This document shows, piece by piece, positions 19,073 to 28,641 of a stretch of 64,000 nucleotides of DNA; the first letter of the stretch is position 1, and each line of letters opens with the position of its first letter. A model generated the notes under the pieces. That model saw only the letters and a list, made by a program, of their open reading frames with translations. It was not told the DNA's origin and ran no database searches. The position numbers and the translations under genes are program-made. The stretch covers positions 90,566-154,565 of the forward strand of contig NZ_ATXK01000011.1 in NCBI RefSeq assembly GCF_000421645.1. The letters run 5' to 3'. The DNA comes from Aurantimonas coralicida DSM 14790. Its GTDB lineage: Bacteria; Pseudomonadota; Alphaproteobacteria; Rhizobiales; Rhizobiaceae.

Positions 19073-20268
19073 GGCCGCGCTCCTTCGCCCGTCGCCGGTG
19101 GAGACAACGGCGGCAGGTCGACGGTTTCGAGGCGGCCGTAATCGACCAGCGGGCGGGGTCCGAGCAGAAGCATGTGGAAGGAATAGGCGCTGCGCCGCTC
19201 GACCGCGAGGACGAATTGCCGGTGCAGGCGAAAGAAATCGCGCTTGATGCGCCGGTAGGTGGCCGTCGTCACCAGCCGCTTGAAGCGGATCCGCACCACC
19301 GTGGGCGCCTCGCCCTCCCTGATGCCCAGCGAGCGGGCCGGGTCGGATCTGTAGAAATTAATCGGGTCGGACAGGCCCTGCACGTCGATCCAGGGCACCG
19401 CATGGGTCACCACGATCTCCCGCACCGCCCGGCGCTGGGCACCGGCCGCCGGGTGCAGCGCGGTCTTCATCAGGCTGGAGCCGACGGTCAGCACCTGCAG
19501 CGGGCGGTCGCGGCGGAGCCCCGCCGCAAGCGCCCGGTCCAGCGCCAGGACGGCCAGGCTGGCGCCCAGACTGTGTGCGGCAACCACGATCTCGTCCGCC
19601 TCCGTCCCGGCCACGGCGTGGCGCATGGCCTCGGCATGGGCGTCGATCCGGCGCGTGATGGCCGGATTGCGGTCGCGGCAGAAATCGCGGGCCATCGCCC
19701 AGTCGTCCATCGCGGTCAGCACGTGCAGGCGGCGGTTGGCGTAGAGCAAGAGCGCCCAGGCCGTCGCGAGACCGGCCAGAACGGCCACGAGCAGGCCCGC
19801 AGGACCCGGCAGCGGGGCAAGCGCCGCCACGAGGCCACCGATGATCCAGCCGCCGAACAGCGTTCCGGCCAGGACGGCGAGCGGAAACAGGTAGAAGAAC
19901 AGATAGCGCCAGCTCACCCGGGCATAGCGGAACACCGTCCCGGTGACGAGAAAGTCGCCGAGACCGGCCAGCCCGCTGAAGAGCCGCCGAAGCGACGAGC
20001 GCCCGGCATAGGCCAGGATGAGGTCGCTCCAGTCGCAGAAGACGAGATCGGTGTGGGTGCGCCAACCGTGGCCGGTGAGTTCGGCCCGCAGCACGCCGCG
20101 ATGGGTCGCGGCTTCCGTCTCGGCGCGGCGATCTGTCGGCTCAATGGCGAGCCGGGTGTCCCAGAGCGCAGCCGTCCGGGCCGCAGCGCGCGCGAAGCGG
20201 TCCATATGCGCGGTGATCGGCATCGGTTCGAAGCCCGGAAACACGAACACCAGCCGCTTCTCGATCAT
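19069..20268 (-). CDS. Membrane-spanning alpha/beta hydrolase-like protein
   Basis: A 399-residue protein. It opens with KRLVFVFPGFEPMPITAHMDRF, a beta strand and loop as in alpha/beta hydrolases. Two membrane segments lie around residues 122-177. The nucleophile elbow AHSLGAS puts a serine at about residue 233, and HAVPWIDVQGLSDPINFY is a possible acid region. Catalytic Asp and His are not certain. GGAG lies 5 bases before the ATG at 20268. It overlaps the ICMT-like gene, so a membrane lipid or lipid-linked ester could be the shared substrate; this is inference. Confidence 0.7.
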   Translation of the reverse strand: MIEKRLVFVFPGFEPMPITAHMDRFARAAARTAALWDTRLAIEPTDRRAETEAATHRGVLRAELTGHGWRTHTDLVFCDWSDLILAYAGRSSLRRLFSGLAGLGDFLVTGTVFRYARVSWRYLFFYLFPLAVLAGTLFGGWIIGGLVAALAPLPGPAGLLVAVLAGLATAWALLLYANRRLHVLTAMDDWAMARDFCRDRNPAITRRIDAHAEAMRHAVAGTEADEIVVAAHSLGASLAVLALDRALAAGLRRDRPLQVLTVGSSLMKTALHPAAGAQRRAVREIVVTHAVPWIDVQGLSDPINFYRSDPARSLGIREGEAPTVVRIRFKRLVTTATYRRIKRDFFRLHRQFVLAVERRSAYSFHMLLLGPRPLVDYGRLETVDLPPLSPPATGEGARP

Positions 20269-20452
20269 GCCATCTCCAGCGTCCGCACGCATGGCGGACC
20301 GAATGTCCGGCCTGGCGTGCAGCCTTCCACGCGATGCCCGCGCCCTTCAGCCGATCGCTACGCTACGTCGCAGCATTTGCAAAGATGCAAGCAGGACAGC
20401 CGTGCGTCCGCGCCGAACGACCGACCGCCGGTCCCCGTGCGCCGCGACGGGA

Positions 20453-21241
20453 TCAGCCCTTCGGATGCGCCCCGAAGATGCGGGCGAGGAATTCCTCCAG
20501 CCAGCGCCGGACCGGCGCGTCGTAGATCGCTCGCCCGTCGAAATGCTGGCGGCGTCCCTGGGCGCCGGGCAGCGTCAGCCGCGCATGGCCGCGGGTCGTC
20601 CAGCGATGCATCATCGCCAGTGTCAGCTCGGCATGGAACTGCACGCCATAGGCATTCGGACCGTAGCTGAACGCCTGGTTCGGATACCAGTCACCCTCGG
20701 CCAGAAGCGTCGCGCCCGACGGCAGGTCGAAGCCTTCACGGTGCCACTGATAGACCATCTCCGGCCAGTGCGGCAGCAGCGCCCGACCCTGCGGCGTCGC
20801 CTTCAGCGGATAGAAGCCGACCTCGGCCAGCCCGTCGCGATGGCTGCCGACGCCGGCGCCGAGATGCTTGGCGAGCATCTGCGCGCCGAGGCAGATGCCG
20901 AGAAACGGACGCTCTTCGGCCAGCGGCACCTTCATCCATTCGATCTCGCGCACGAGGTGGGCGTCGGTATCGTTGGCGCTGGGCGGGCCGCCGAAGACCA
21001 CTGCCCCGCGATGATCGTCCAGCGTCTCCGGCAGGGCATCGCCCATCACCGGCCGGCGGATGTCCATGCGCACGCCATGGGCGTCGAAGACCTGGCCGAC
21101 GCGCCCCGGCGTCGAGCTTTCCTGGTGCAGGACGACGAGGATCGGACGGGGATCGTCGGTTTCCAGCGTATAGGCATGCCGGGCGATGGCCTGCGCGACC
21201 GTATCGGCGCCGTCACTGATGCTGTTGTCGTAGTAGGCCAT
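20453..21241 (-). CDS. Class I glutamine amidotransferase-like protein
   Basis: A 262-residue protein with a complete class I amidotransferase domain: GICLGAQMLAKHLGA gives catalytic C117, and AYGVQFHAE gives the catalytic histidine and glutamate. VVFGGPPSANDTD is the usual loop before it. Such stand-alone domains include GuaA-like proteins and gamma-glutamyl-polyamine hydrolases; the acceptor is unknown. The start codon lies only 4 bases after the stop of the terB gene, so the two form an operon. Confidence 0.87.
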   Translation of the reverse strand: MAYYDNSISDGADTVAQAIARHAYTLETDDPRPILVVLHQESSTPGRVGQVFDAHGVRMDIRRPVMGDALPETLDDHRGAVVFGGPPSANDTDAHLVREIEWMKVPLAEERPFLGICLGAQMLAKHLGAGVGSHRDGLAEVGFYPLKATPQGRALLPHWPEMVYQWHREGFDLPSGATLLAEGDWYPNQAFSYGPNAYGVQFHAELTLAMMHRWTTRGHARLTLPGAQGRRQHFDGRAIYDAPVRRWLEEFLARIFGAHPKG

Positions 21242-21245
21242 GAAA

Positions 21246-21713
21246 TCAGTCGGCGACCCCGCTTCTCGTCGCTGCCTCCCGCTTCATCAACATCCGGTCC
21301 CGCGTCGAAACGCCGAGCAGGTCGGAGACCCGCCAGATCAGATTGTCTTCCAGCTCGTGAACCGAGCCGTCGGCATAGGTCACTTCCCACAAAAGCTCGA
21401 CGAAGCGGATGCGCTCGGCCTCGCCCAGCCGGTTCTTCAGGACCGAGGTGAAATTATAGAGATCCACCGCCTCCGTGTCGGCCTCGTCCCCCGCCGCGAC
21501 GATCCTGTCGACCTCGTCGGGCGCCAGCGCGAATTCCTCGCGCAGGACATCGTGCAGGCGGGTGCGCTCGTCATCGGTCACGACGCCGTCCGCCCGAACG
21601 ATGTGGAACAGGAGTGCGGCCGTCGCCACGCGCAGATCGTCTTCCGGGTCCTTGCGGCTTTCCGCCGGCCCGGCCCCGATATTGCGCAGAAAATCGCGGA
21701 ATGCTTCGAACAT
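21246..21713 (-). CDS. TerB family protein
   Basis: A 155-residue all-helical protein of the TerB/DjlA N-terminal family. LRVATAALLFHIVRADGVVTDDERTRLHDVLREEFAL and LWEVTYADGSVHELEDNLIWRVSDLLGVS are two copies of the acidic helix-loop-helix pattern that binds metal. The name comes from tellurite resistance, but single-copy chromosomal members usually have another, unknown role. GAGGA is 4 bases before the ATG. It is the first gene of a pair with the amidotransferase. Confidence 0.88.
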   Translation of the reverse strand: MFEAFRDFLRNIGAGPAESRKDPEDDLRVATAALLFHIVRADGVVTDDERTRLHDVLREEFALAPDEVDRIVAAGDEADTEAVDLYNFTSVLKNRLGEAERIRFVELLWEVTYADGSVHELEDNLIWRVSDLLGVSTRDRMLMKREAATRSGVAD

Positions 21714-21751
21714 CGTTCCTCGCCGTGAGCGGCCGTCGGCCTCAAGAGCCG

Positions 21752-23377
21752 TCAGCCGAACCGCGCTTCCTTGCGCTCTTCGCTGGTCGGCGCGGGTTTG
21801 GTTTCCTTCGGCGGGTCAACTGCCTCGGGCTTGCGCGGTTCCGCCGGCTTCGTCGCATCCGTGGCGGCCGGCTGGGTCGCCGCTCCGCCGGTTCCGCCGC
21901 CATTCGCCGCGGGAGGCGTGGCCGGCTTTGCCGGTTCGGACGCCGCCGGCTTGGCCGGCGCAGGCGTTGCGGCAGGCACGGCCGCCGGTGTCGCCGGCTC
22001 GGGCGTTTTCGCCTCGGCACCGATCGTCTTTGAAGGACCGTGATCGGCCTCGCCATCATGCGCGTCGATCATCGGACCGTCGCCATCGCCGATCCGCTCG
22101 ACCGGCACCTTCCATTCGAAGGCGTCGAGACGTCCGGTGACCGGCGAGATCGGCGCCCAGTTGCGCGACACGACGCCATCGGCCGTCCAGGCCGGATCGC
22201 GCGGCGCGCGGATGGCGCGGCCAAGCCACTCGCGCACCCGGCCGACTTCGCCGGTCTGCGCTTCCTCGATATCGGCGAGCAGCAGATAGGTGCTCTCGCG
22301 CGGCTCCGCATCGGCCGCAGCCATTGCGGATTTGCGGGCCAGATCGAATTCGCCGGCATCGAGCGCCGCCCGCGCCAGGCACATCTCGGCTTCCGCGCCG
22401 CTGTGCAGGCCGTGCAGCTTGCGGGCCCGCTTCAGCCGGTCCTCGGGCGAATCGCCCGGTCGGGCATGCACATAGGCCTCGGCGATGTCGGGATGCGGCT
22501 GGCTGATCCAGCTGGTCTCCAGCACCTTCGAGCCGCGGCGCAGATCGCCCAGGCGGAACAGCGCCTCGGCGGCGACCAGGGCCGCAGGCGGCAGGTCGGG
22601 CGCGAGCTTCTGCGCTTCCAGCCCGGCGGTCTTGGCCCCCGCCGGATCGCGCTCCGACAGCGTCATCGCCTTGGCGGTCAGAAGCACGGCGCGCATCCGC
22701 TTGGATTCGTCGCGATCGACAAGCCGGGTGTTCTTCTGGGCTTCCAGGATGGCGAGCGCGCCGTCCCAGTCGCCGGCATGGCACTTCGATTCCAAGACGG
22801 CGCCGCCGGCCCAGGGCACATGCGGCGCAATCCGCACGGCGCGCTCGGCATAATGGCGCGCGGCGGATTCGTCGCCGACGCGCTCGGCTTCGAGGAACAG
22901 GCCGCGCAGGGCGAGAAGCCGGGTCTCCGGGTCGCGCTCCATCTGCTCGAAGGCCGAGCGGGCGCGGGCGTGATCGCCCTCGATCATCGCCGTCTGGGCG
23001 TCGAGGAAGCGGATCAGCGGCTCGCGGCGCGTGCCGAGCAGCTTGTCGCTGCGCTTGGTCATGCGGCGGGCAAGCACGGCATCACCGGCGCCGGCGGCGA
23101 TGATGCCGCTCGACAGGGCCTTGTAGCCGCGGTCGCGCCGGCTCGTGCTCCACCAGTTGCCGATGGCGCCGGGCGTCTTGAAGAAGGCCCGCACCAGCCA
23201 GACGACGAGCAGCACGGCGAAGATCAGGACGCCGAGGCCGATGAGGAAGACCATCAGGCTGGTGGCCACCTGCTGGCCCTGCCAGACGAAGGTGACGCTT
23301 CCCGGATTGTCGGCCAGCCAGGCAAAACCGATGCCGGCGGCCAGAACGACGAGAAGGAAGGCGAGGATTCGCAGCAT
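21752..23377 (-). CDS. hemY: Haem biosynthesis-associated protein HemY (TPR membrane protein)
   Basis: A 541-residue protein with two N-terminal membrane spans (about 1-20 and 40-65) and the HemY N-terminal domain, followed by tetratricopeptide-like helices such as SAFEQMERDPETRLLALRGLFLEAERVGDESAARHYAERAVRIAP. The last 110 residues are rich in Pro, Ala and Glu and probably disordered. This is the gammaproteobacterial-type HemY, not the protoporphyrinogen oxidase of the same name. Its biochemical role is not settled. The ribosome site AAGGA includes the mic60 stop codon (TAAGGA), so its translation is likely coupled to mic60. Confidence 0.88.
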   Translation of the reverse strand: MLRILAFLLVVLAAGIGFAWLADNPGSVTFVWQGQQVATSLMVFLIGLGVLIFAVLLVVWLVRAFFKTPGAIGNWWSTSRRDRGYKALSSGIIAAGAGDAVLARRMTKRSDKLLGTRREPLIRFLDAQTAMIEGDHARARSAFEQMERDPETRLLALRGLFLEAERVGDESAARHYAERAVRIAPHVPWAGGAVLESKCHAGDWDGALAILEAQKNTRLVDRDESKRMRAVLLTAKAMTLSERDPAGAKTAGLEAQKLAPDLPPAALVAAEALFRLGDLRRGSKVLETSWISQPHPDIAEAYVHARPGDSPEDRLKRARKLHGLHSGAEAEMCLARAALDAGEFDLARKSAMAAADAEPRESTYLLLADIEEAQTGEVGRVREWLGRAIRAPRDPAWTADGVVSRNWAPISPVTGRLDAFEWKVPVERIGDGDGPMIDAHDGEADHGPSKTIGAEAKTPEPATPAAVPAATPAPAKPAASEPAKPATPPAANGGGTGGAATQPAATDATKPAEPRKPEAVDPPKETKPAPTSEERKEARFG

Positions 23378-23386
23378 GTCTGTTCC

Positions 23387-25573
23387 TTAGCCCTGATTGT
23401 CCTGGGCAGCCGGCTGAGCCGGCGCCGTGGCCGACGCAAGCGCGTCGGCGATGACCCGGTCGGCGGTCTGCCGGGCTTCGACCTGATCGGCGAAATCCTG
23501 GCTGGCCTCCTTGGCCGCGTCGGGAAGCGTCTGCCATTCGGCGGTCCAGGCGGACAGATCGCCCGCGCCGATGGCCGCGTCGAGCCGTGCCAGGCTTTCG
23601 TTCGGTCCGCCTTCGCCGGGCTCAGCCGAAGCCGACGGCTCGACCGGTCGCACCTGCACCAGCGAGCGCAGGCCCGACAGGAGCTGGTCGCCCACCGGCG
23701 CATCCGGTGCAACCGGCGTCAGCTGGCTGGCGATGCGGTCCTCGACCTCGGGCCAGCGCGTCGCCAGCTCGCGCTCGGTCGGCACGCCGTCCGCTGCAAG
23801 GGCCCGCAACTCCTCCGTCGCGCCCTCGCCACCGGCGATCTGCGCGTAATTCTCGAGCTGCTGCATGAACGGCCCGCCCGCATCGATCGCGGCCTTCAGA
23901 TTGGCTGCCGCGAAGGCCTTGGAAGCCTGCAAGTTGCGCGCTTCAACAGTGGCGATCCGGCTGTCGAAGCCGGAAATCGTCTCGTTGATGCCGGCGATCC
24001 CTTCCTGCGCGCTGGCCGCCGTCGCCTGCGCGTCGCTCGCCGCCTTGGCGGCGGCATCGGCGCTCGACTGGGCCGCATTCGCCGCCTCCTGCGCGGCGCT
24101 GGCGGTCTGGCCGGCCTGATCGGCAGCCTGCTGGGCAGCCGTCGCGGTCTGGGTCGCACCCTCGGCGGCCGTGCGGGCCGCCTCGGCTGCCTGCGCAGCG
24201 CTGTCGTCCGCCGGTGCGGCTGCGGCCTGTTCCAGCGCATCGACGCGGCCCGTCAGGGCCTGCGTGTCCGCACCATCACCGGCCGGCGTCGCCGGCAGCG
24301 CCGCGAACTGCTCGCGCAGGGCCGCCACTTCGCCGTCCAGATCCTGCAGCGCGCTCTGGCTGGCGTAGCTTTCGCCGGTGGTCTGCTCGCTCGTACCGAA
24401 ATTCGGCAGATAGCCGGCCGACTGCAGCGCGGCGCCGCCCACCAGGGCGACGATCGCGCCAACGAGGCCTGCCGCCGCCGCACCGCCGAAGCCGAGCCCG
24501 GAGGACCGGTCGGTCGCCGCCGATGTCGTCGTGCGGCCCGTCGATGGACCCGTGGTGCCGGTCGTGCGCGACGCGGCGCTCGTGCTGGAACTGCCGGACG
24601 AGGACGTCGTGGACCCCGTTGCGGCGGACGCTGGCTTGCTGCCGGGAGCCGTGCTGCCGGTCGTGGCTGGCGTTGCCGATGCCGGCCGCGCAGCACCCGT
24701 GGTCGAACCGGTGCCGCCCGAACCCGTCGAGGCGGGCTTGCCGGTGGTTGCAGCCGATGCGGTTGCCGATGCCGGGGTGGATGTCGGCTTGGCAGGCGAA
24801 CTGCCGGTGGTCGCGGACCCACCGCTTGCGGAGGATGGTGCCGAACCGGAGGAGGCGGACGTCGGCGAAGCCGCGCCGCTGGAAGCCGCAGGCTTCGATG
24901 CGTCCTTGCCCGCGGTGGCTACCGGGCTGCCGGTCGCCGATCCCGTCGTCGGTGTTGACGTCGCGCCGCCCGATGCCGGTGTTGCGGCCGCACCACCCGT
25001 TGCAGGCGTTGCCGGCTTCGCGGTCGCGGTGGTCGCAGCCGGGGACGCGGTCGTGCTCGATGGCTTTGCAGTCGTTGCGGAGGATGCCGGTGCGGTTGCC
25101 GCCTTCGCATCGCTCGCCTTGGCGCCGGTCGCGGCGTTGGCCGAAGCCGACGTCGCAGCGGTCGCGGCGCTGGCGGAGCCGGTCTTGTCGGAGGCCTTCG
25201 GATCGCTGGCGGACTTGGCGACCGGCGACGATGTCGCTGCCGTTGCCGGCTTCGACGGCTCGGCCTTGGCCGCACCGGTCCCGGCCGTACCCGATGCCGA
25301 CGCATCGCCGGTCTTGGGCTCGCTCGCACCGCGGCTCGAGGTGTACTTCACCTCGCTCTTCGCCGTGCCGGCGGACGCCGTGGACGCAGCGCCGCTCTTC
25401 GGCGCCGTCTTGCCATCCTTCGATGCGTCGGTCGGGCCGGCGGGCTTGGCAGATGCCGTCGCGCCGGTGTCGTCGTTTTTCTTGTCGGTCACCGGTTCGT
25501 TCTTTTCCGCTTTGAGATCGATCGTCTGGCCGCGCGTCTTGCTCGGCCTTGAGCGCCGGGGACGGTTGGTCAT
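23387..25573 (-). CDS. mic60: Mic60/mitofilin homologue (COG4223)
   Basis: A 728-residue protein. Residues 1-358 are a low-complexity Ala/Ser/Thr/Pro/Gly tract. One membrane span follows (about 362-384, GLVGAIVALVGGAALQSAGY), then an alanine-rich coiled coil, then a C-terminal mitofilin signature from about 546: FAAANLKAAIDAGGPFMQQLENY, ALAADGVPTERELATRWP. In alphaproteobacteria such proteins are the bacterial relatives of mitochondrial Mic60, shape intracytoplasmic membranes, and their genes lie next to hemY and hemD, as here. GGAG lies 9 bases before the ATG at 25573. The N-terminal tract seems unusually long. Confidence 0.85.
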   Translation of the reverse strand: MTNRPRRSRPSKTRGQTIDLKAEKNEPVTDKKNDDTGATASAKPAGPTDASKDGKTAPKSGAASTASAGTAKSEVKYTSSRGASEPKTGDASASGTAGTGAAKAEPSKPATAATSSPVAKSASDPKASDKTGSASAATAATSASANAATGAKASDAKAATAPASSATTAKPSSTTASPAATTATAKPATPATGGAAATPASGGATSTPTTGSATGSPVATAGKDASKPAASSGAASPTSASSGSAPSSASGGSATTGSSPAKPTSTPASATASAATTGKPASTGSGGTGSTTGAARPASATPATTGSTAPGSKPASAATGSTTSSSGSSSTSAASRTTGTTGPSTGRTTTSAATDRSSGLGFGGAAAAGLVGAIVALVGGAALQSAGYLPNFGTSEQTTGESYASQSALQDLDGEVAALREQFAALPATPAGDGADTQALTGRVDALEQAAAAPADDSAAQAAEAARTAAEGATQTATAAQQAADQAGQTASAAQEAANAAQSSADAAAKAASDAQATAASAQEGIAGINETISGFDSRIATVEARNLQASKAFAAANLKAAIDAGGPFMQQLENYAQIAGGEGATEELRALAADGVPTERELATRWPEVEDRIASQLTPVAPDAPVGDQLLSGLRSLVQVRPVEPSASAEPGEGGPNESLARLDAAIGAGDLSAWTAEWQTLPDAAKEASQDFADQVEARQTADRVIADALASATAPAQPAAQDNQG

Positions 25574-25704
25574 CGAAACTGCTCCATTCTCACCGGGCTT
25601 GGCAGGGATATCGGTCGATTTCCGCACCGCACGCATTCACGCTATTCGTCCTTCATTCGCACGGGCCGCGCAAGCGCCGCATCAGACCTGATCCTTCAAC
25701 TAGG

Positions 25705-26403
25705 TTAGTCGAGCCGTTCGAAAAGCGAGGCAAGCCGGGTGTCGTCAGATAGGCGAACCGTTTCGGCGAGATTCGTGGGCAAAGCCGCGGCAATTCGCGC
25801 CGAGAGCGCCAGGATCTTCGGCGCTGGCTGGAAGAGATCGGGACAGGTCGCGACCAGTTCGCCATAGGCCGTCGCCTGCCCGGCCGACAAAAGCAGCACT
25901 GCGTCGGGCGGCCCGTCATGCAGGACAGCCGCGACGGCGCTCCGCTTCGGGCGATGGGCCACCGTCTCGTAGACCTCCCAAACGCGGCAGTCGATTTCTG
26001 CAGCGGCCAGCGCGGTTTCCAATGTTCCGGTGCGGGGCCGTCCGGCGGCATAGAGGATCGTCGCGGTCTCGCCGAGCCCTGCGCCCCGGGCCAATCGGGC
26101 CATATCCCCGGCCTCCCCCGCGGCACCCCGCACATCGGTGAAGCCGGCCGCCCGCAGCGCCGAGCCGGTCCGCTCACCGACGGCGAAGACCGGGCGCCCA
26201 TCGCCCGGAAACGCCTTCGCCAGGGCCGGCACCGCGCGCATGCTGGTCGCGGCAAGCGCGGCGAAGTCGCCTGTCGGAGCGGGGCCGCCGATCGTCCGCA
26301 TCGATTCCACCGGCAGAACGAGCGGCCGATGGCCGCGCTTGGCGAGCGCCTCGGCCGTCTGCACGGCCGCGTCCGCCGCGCGCAGAATCAGCACCCGGGC
26401 CAT
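25705..26403 (-). CDS. hemD: Uroporphyrinogen-III synthase
   Basis: A 232-residue protein, the expected length for HemD, which cyclises hydroxymethylbilane to uroporphyrinogen III. The sequence of this family is poorly conserved. Recognisable parts are RVLILRAADAAVQTAEALAKRGHRPLVLPV, VFAVGERTGSALRAAGF and ILYAAGRPRTGTLETAL. The ATG at 26403 lies 16 bases after the hemC stop; an earlier start would overlap hemC. The position between hemC and mic60 supports the call. Confidence 0.87.
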   Translation of the reverse strand: MARVLILRAADAAVQTAEALAKRGHRPLVLPVESMRTIGGPAPTGDFAALAATSMRAVPALAKAFPGDGRPVFAVGERTGSALRAAGFTDVRGAAGEAGDMARLARGAGLGETATILYAAGRPRTGTLETALAAAEIDCRVWEVYETVAHRPKRSAVAAVLHDGPPDAVLLLSAGQATAYGELVATCPDLFQPAPKILALSARIAAALPTNLAETVRLSDDTRLASLFERLD

Positions 26404-26419
26404 GGCCGGCCGCGCCGCG

Positions 26420-27355
26420 TCAGGCGCCCCAGCCGTCGAAGAAGCCCGGCCCCGCCGCGTCCAGCACGTCGCGGCCGGCCAACCGGCCCAGCGCTTCGGC
26501 ATCGGTGGCGATGCCCGTGCGCCGGGTCTCGTGCATCCGGCTGCCGTCCGGCGTCAGGATCATGCCGTGCAGGGTGACCGTGCCGTCCTCGGCCAGCACC
26601 GCATGGGCGGCGATCGGCGTGCGGCAGGACCCGTCGAGTTCGGCGAGGAAGGCCCGCTCGGCGGTCAGCGCCACCGTCGTCCGCGGGTCGGCGATCGCCG
26701 CGACGAGGCCGTGCACCCGTTCGTCGCCGATCCGGTTCTGGATGCAGATCGCCCCCTGCCCCGGCGCCGGCAGGAAGCGCTCGACCTCGAGGATTTCCGT
26801 CGCGACGTCCTGCATCGCCATGCGGTTCAGGCCGGCCAGCGCCAGCAGCGTGGCATCCACCTGGCCCTCTTCCAGCTTGCGCAGCCGGCTCTGGACGTTA
26901 CCCCGGAAGGTAATCACCTTCAGATCCGGGCGCATCCGCTTCAGGAGCGACTGGCGGCGCAGCGAGGCCGAGCCGATGGTCGCCCCGTGCGGCAGTTCGT
27001 CGATGGTCGCCGCCGTGCGGCCGATGAAGGCGTCGCGGACATCCTCGCGCGGCAGATAGGCGGAGACCTCCAGCCCCTCCGGCGAGGCGGTGGCCATGTC
27101 CTTGGACGAATGGGCCGCGATGTCGATGCGCCCGTCGATCAGCGCCGCCTCGATCTCCTTGGTGAACAGCCCCTTCCCGCCGACTTCCGACAGCGGCCGG
27201 TCGAGGATGCGGTCGCCGGTGGTCGAGATCACCTCGATCTCGAAGGCCTCCTCCGGCAGATCGTGCGCCGCCATCAGGCGGGCGCGCACCTCGCTCGCCT
27301 GCGCCTTGGCAAGCTGGCTGCCGCGCGTGCCGATCCGGATGATGTCGCTGGCCAT
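26420..27355 (-). CDS. hemC: Hydroxymethylbilane synthase (porphobilinogen deaminase)
   Basis: A 311-residue cytoplasmic enzyme joining four porphobilinogen units. [15 protein letters not shown] opens the protein; [29 protein letters not shown] and [15 protein letters not shown] bind substrate. The cysteine in [14 protein letters not shown] (about residue 243) holds the dipyrromethane cofactor. GGGA is 6 bases before the ATG at 27355; an ATG at 27382 is an alternative. It heads a hemC-hemD run and is divergent from tsaD, with about 180 bases between for both promoters. Confidence 0.95.
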   Translation of the reverse strand: MASDIIRIGTRGSQLAKAQASEVRARLMAAHDLPEEAFEIEVISTTGDRILDRPLSEVGGKGLFTKEIEAALIDGRIDIAAHSSKDMATASPEGLEVSAYLPREDVRDAFIGRTAATIDELPHGATIGSASLRRQSLLKRMRPDLKVITFRGNVQSRLRKLEEGQVDATLLALAGLNRMAMQDVATEILEVERFLPAPGQGAICIQNRIGDERVHGLVAAIADPRTTVALTAERAFLAELDGSCRTPIAAHAVLAEDGTVTLHGMILTPDGSRMHETRRTGIATDAEALGRLAGRDVLDAAGPGFFDGWGA

Positions 27356-27537
27356 GGTCTGTCCCGTCAGTTCGCTTTGCATGTCGTCGGCTCGTTCATA
27401 GGGCGGGCGAGCGCCCACCGGAACCGTCCGGGCCGGAATTTCGACCGCCGGTGACCGGTTCCGAGCGGCGATCGACGGTGGCGGGACGCGCGCCGATCGC
27501 CTATGTCGGCAGCACGCCATTACCGCCCGGACCGAAC

Positions 27538-28641
27538 GTGACGCCTGCCAATCCGCCCCGCCCCCTGATCCTCGGCATCGAGACGAGCTGCGACGAGACC
27601 GCCGCGTCGGTCGTCGGGCGCGACGATGCGGGCGCGCCGGTGATCCTGTCCAATGTGGTGCTGAGCCAGGTCGAGGAACATGCCGCCTTCGGCGGTGTCG
27701 TGCCGGAGATCGCCGCGCGGGCCCATGTCGAGGCGCTGGACGGCATCGTGAAGGCGGCGATGGACGAGGCCGGCATCGGTTTCGACGAGCTCTCCGCCGT
27801 CGCGGCGACCACCGGCCCCGGCCTTGTCGGCGGCCTGATCGTCGGCGCCATGACCGGCAAGGCGATCGCCGCAGCGCGCCGGCTGCCCTTCCTGGCGATC
27901 AATCATCTCGAAGGCCACGCCCTGACGCCGCGCCTGACCGACCGCCTCGCCTATCCCTATCTCCTGCTGCTGGTCTCCGGCGGCCACAGCCAGATCGTGC
28001 TGGTGCGCGGGCTCGGCGCCTATGAGCGCTGGGGCACGACCATCGACGACGCGCTGGGCGAGGCCTTCGACAAGACCGCCAAGCTGCTTGGCCTGCCCAA
28101 TCCCGGCGGGCCGCATGTCGAGCGGCGCGCGGCGGCGGGCGATCCGAAGCGCTTTGCCCTGCCGCGCCCGATGAAGGGCAATCCGCGGCTGGACTTCTCC
28201 TTCTCCGGCCTGAAGACGGCCCTGCGCATGGCGGCCCAGGCCGCCGCGCCGCTGTCGCCGACCGATGTCGACGATCTGTGCGCCGGTTTCCAGGCTGCCG
28301 CTGCCGACAGCCTTGCCGACCGGGTCGGCCGCGCCCTGACGCAGTTCCGCGACCGCTTTCCCGATCTGGCCGATCCGGTGCTGGCAGTGGCCGGCGGCGT
28401 CGCCGCCAACCGGGCGATCCGCACCGCGCTCGAGGTCGAGACTGCACGGACCGGCGTTCGGCTGGTCGCGCCGCCGCTGGCGCTGTGCACCGACAATGCC
28501 GCGATGATCGCCTATGCCGGGCTGGAGCGTTTCGAGGCCGGCATGGTCGATGGTCTCGACGCGCCGGTGCGCTCGCGCTGGCCCCTGGACGGGGATTCGG
28601 CGCCGATGATCGGCTTCGGCCGACGGGGAGCCAAGGCATGA
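27538..28641 (+). CDS. tsaD: tRNA N6-adenosine threonylcarbamoyltransferase
   Basis: A 367-residue enzyme that makes t6A37 in tRNAs reading ANN codons, with TsaB, TsaC and Tsa[16 protein letters not shown] is the ASKHA nucleotide motif; AINHLEGH holds the two metal-binding histidines; [13 protein letters not shown] and [14 protein letters not shown] complete the site. The open frame begins earlier at a GTG (27451), but the GTG at 27538 gives the family length, with GGA 5 bases before it. Its stop overlaps the gpsA start (ATGA). Confidence 0.94.
   Translation: MTPANPPRPLILGIETSCDETAASVVGRDDAGAPVILSNVVLSQVEEHAAFGGVVPEIAARAHVEALDGIVKAAMDEAGIGFDELSAVAATTGPGLVGGLIVGAMTGKAIAAARRLPFLAINHLEGHALTPRLTDRLAYPYLLLLVSGGHSQIVLVRGLGAYERWGTTIDDALGEAFDKTAKLLGLPNPGGPHVERRAAAGDPKRFALPRPMKGNPRLDFSFSGLKTALRMAAQAAAPLSPTDVDDLCAGFQAAAADSLADRVGRALTQFRDRFPDLADPVLAVAGGVAANRAIRTALEVETARTGVRLVAPPLALCTDNAAMIAYAGLERFEAGMVDGLDAPVRSRWPLDGDSAPMIGFGRRGAKA

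Noticed and set aside
21246..21713. TerB as part of a tellurite-resistance or phage-defence ter cluster
   Set aside because: No other ter genes (terC, terD, terE or terZ) lie nearby; it is a single TerB with an amidotransferase.
22040..24958. A 972-codon open frame on the plus strand
   Set aside because: It is antisense to hemY and mic60, has no recognisable domain and is rich in Arg, Gly and Ala, as expected from the complement of GC-rich coding DNA.
24500..25450. Low-complexity DNA that might be a horizontally acquired adhesin
   Set aside because: It is the N-terminal region of Mic60, in frame with a mitofilin end and flanked by hemD and hemY in the usual order.
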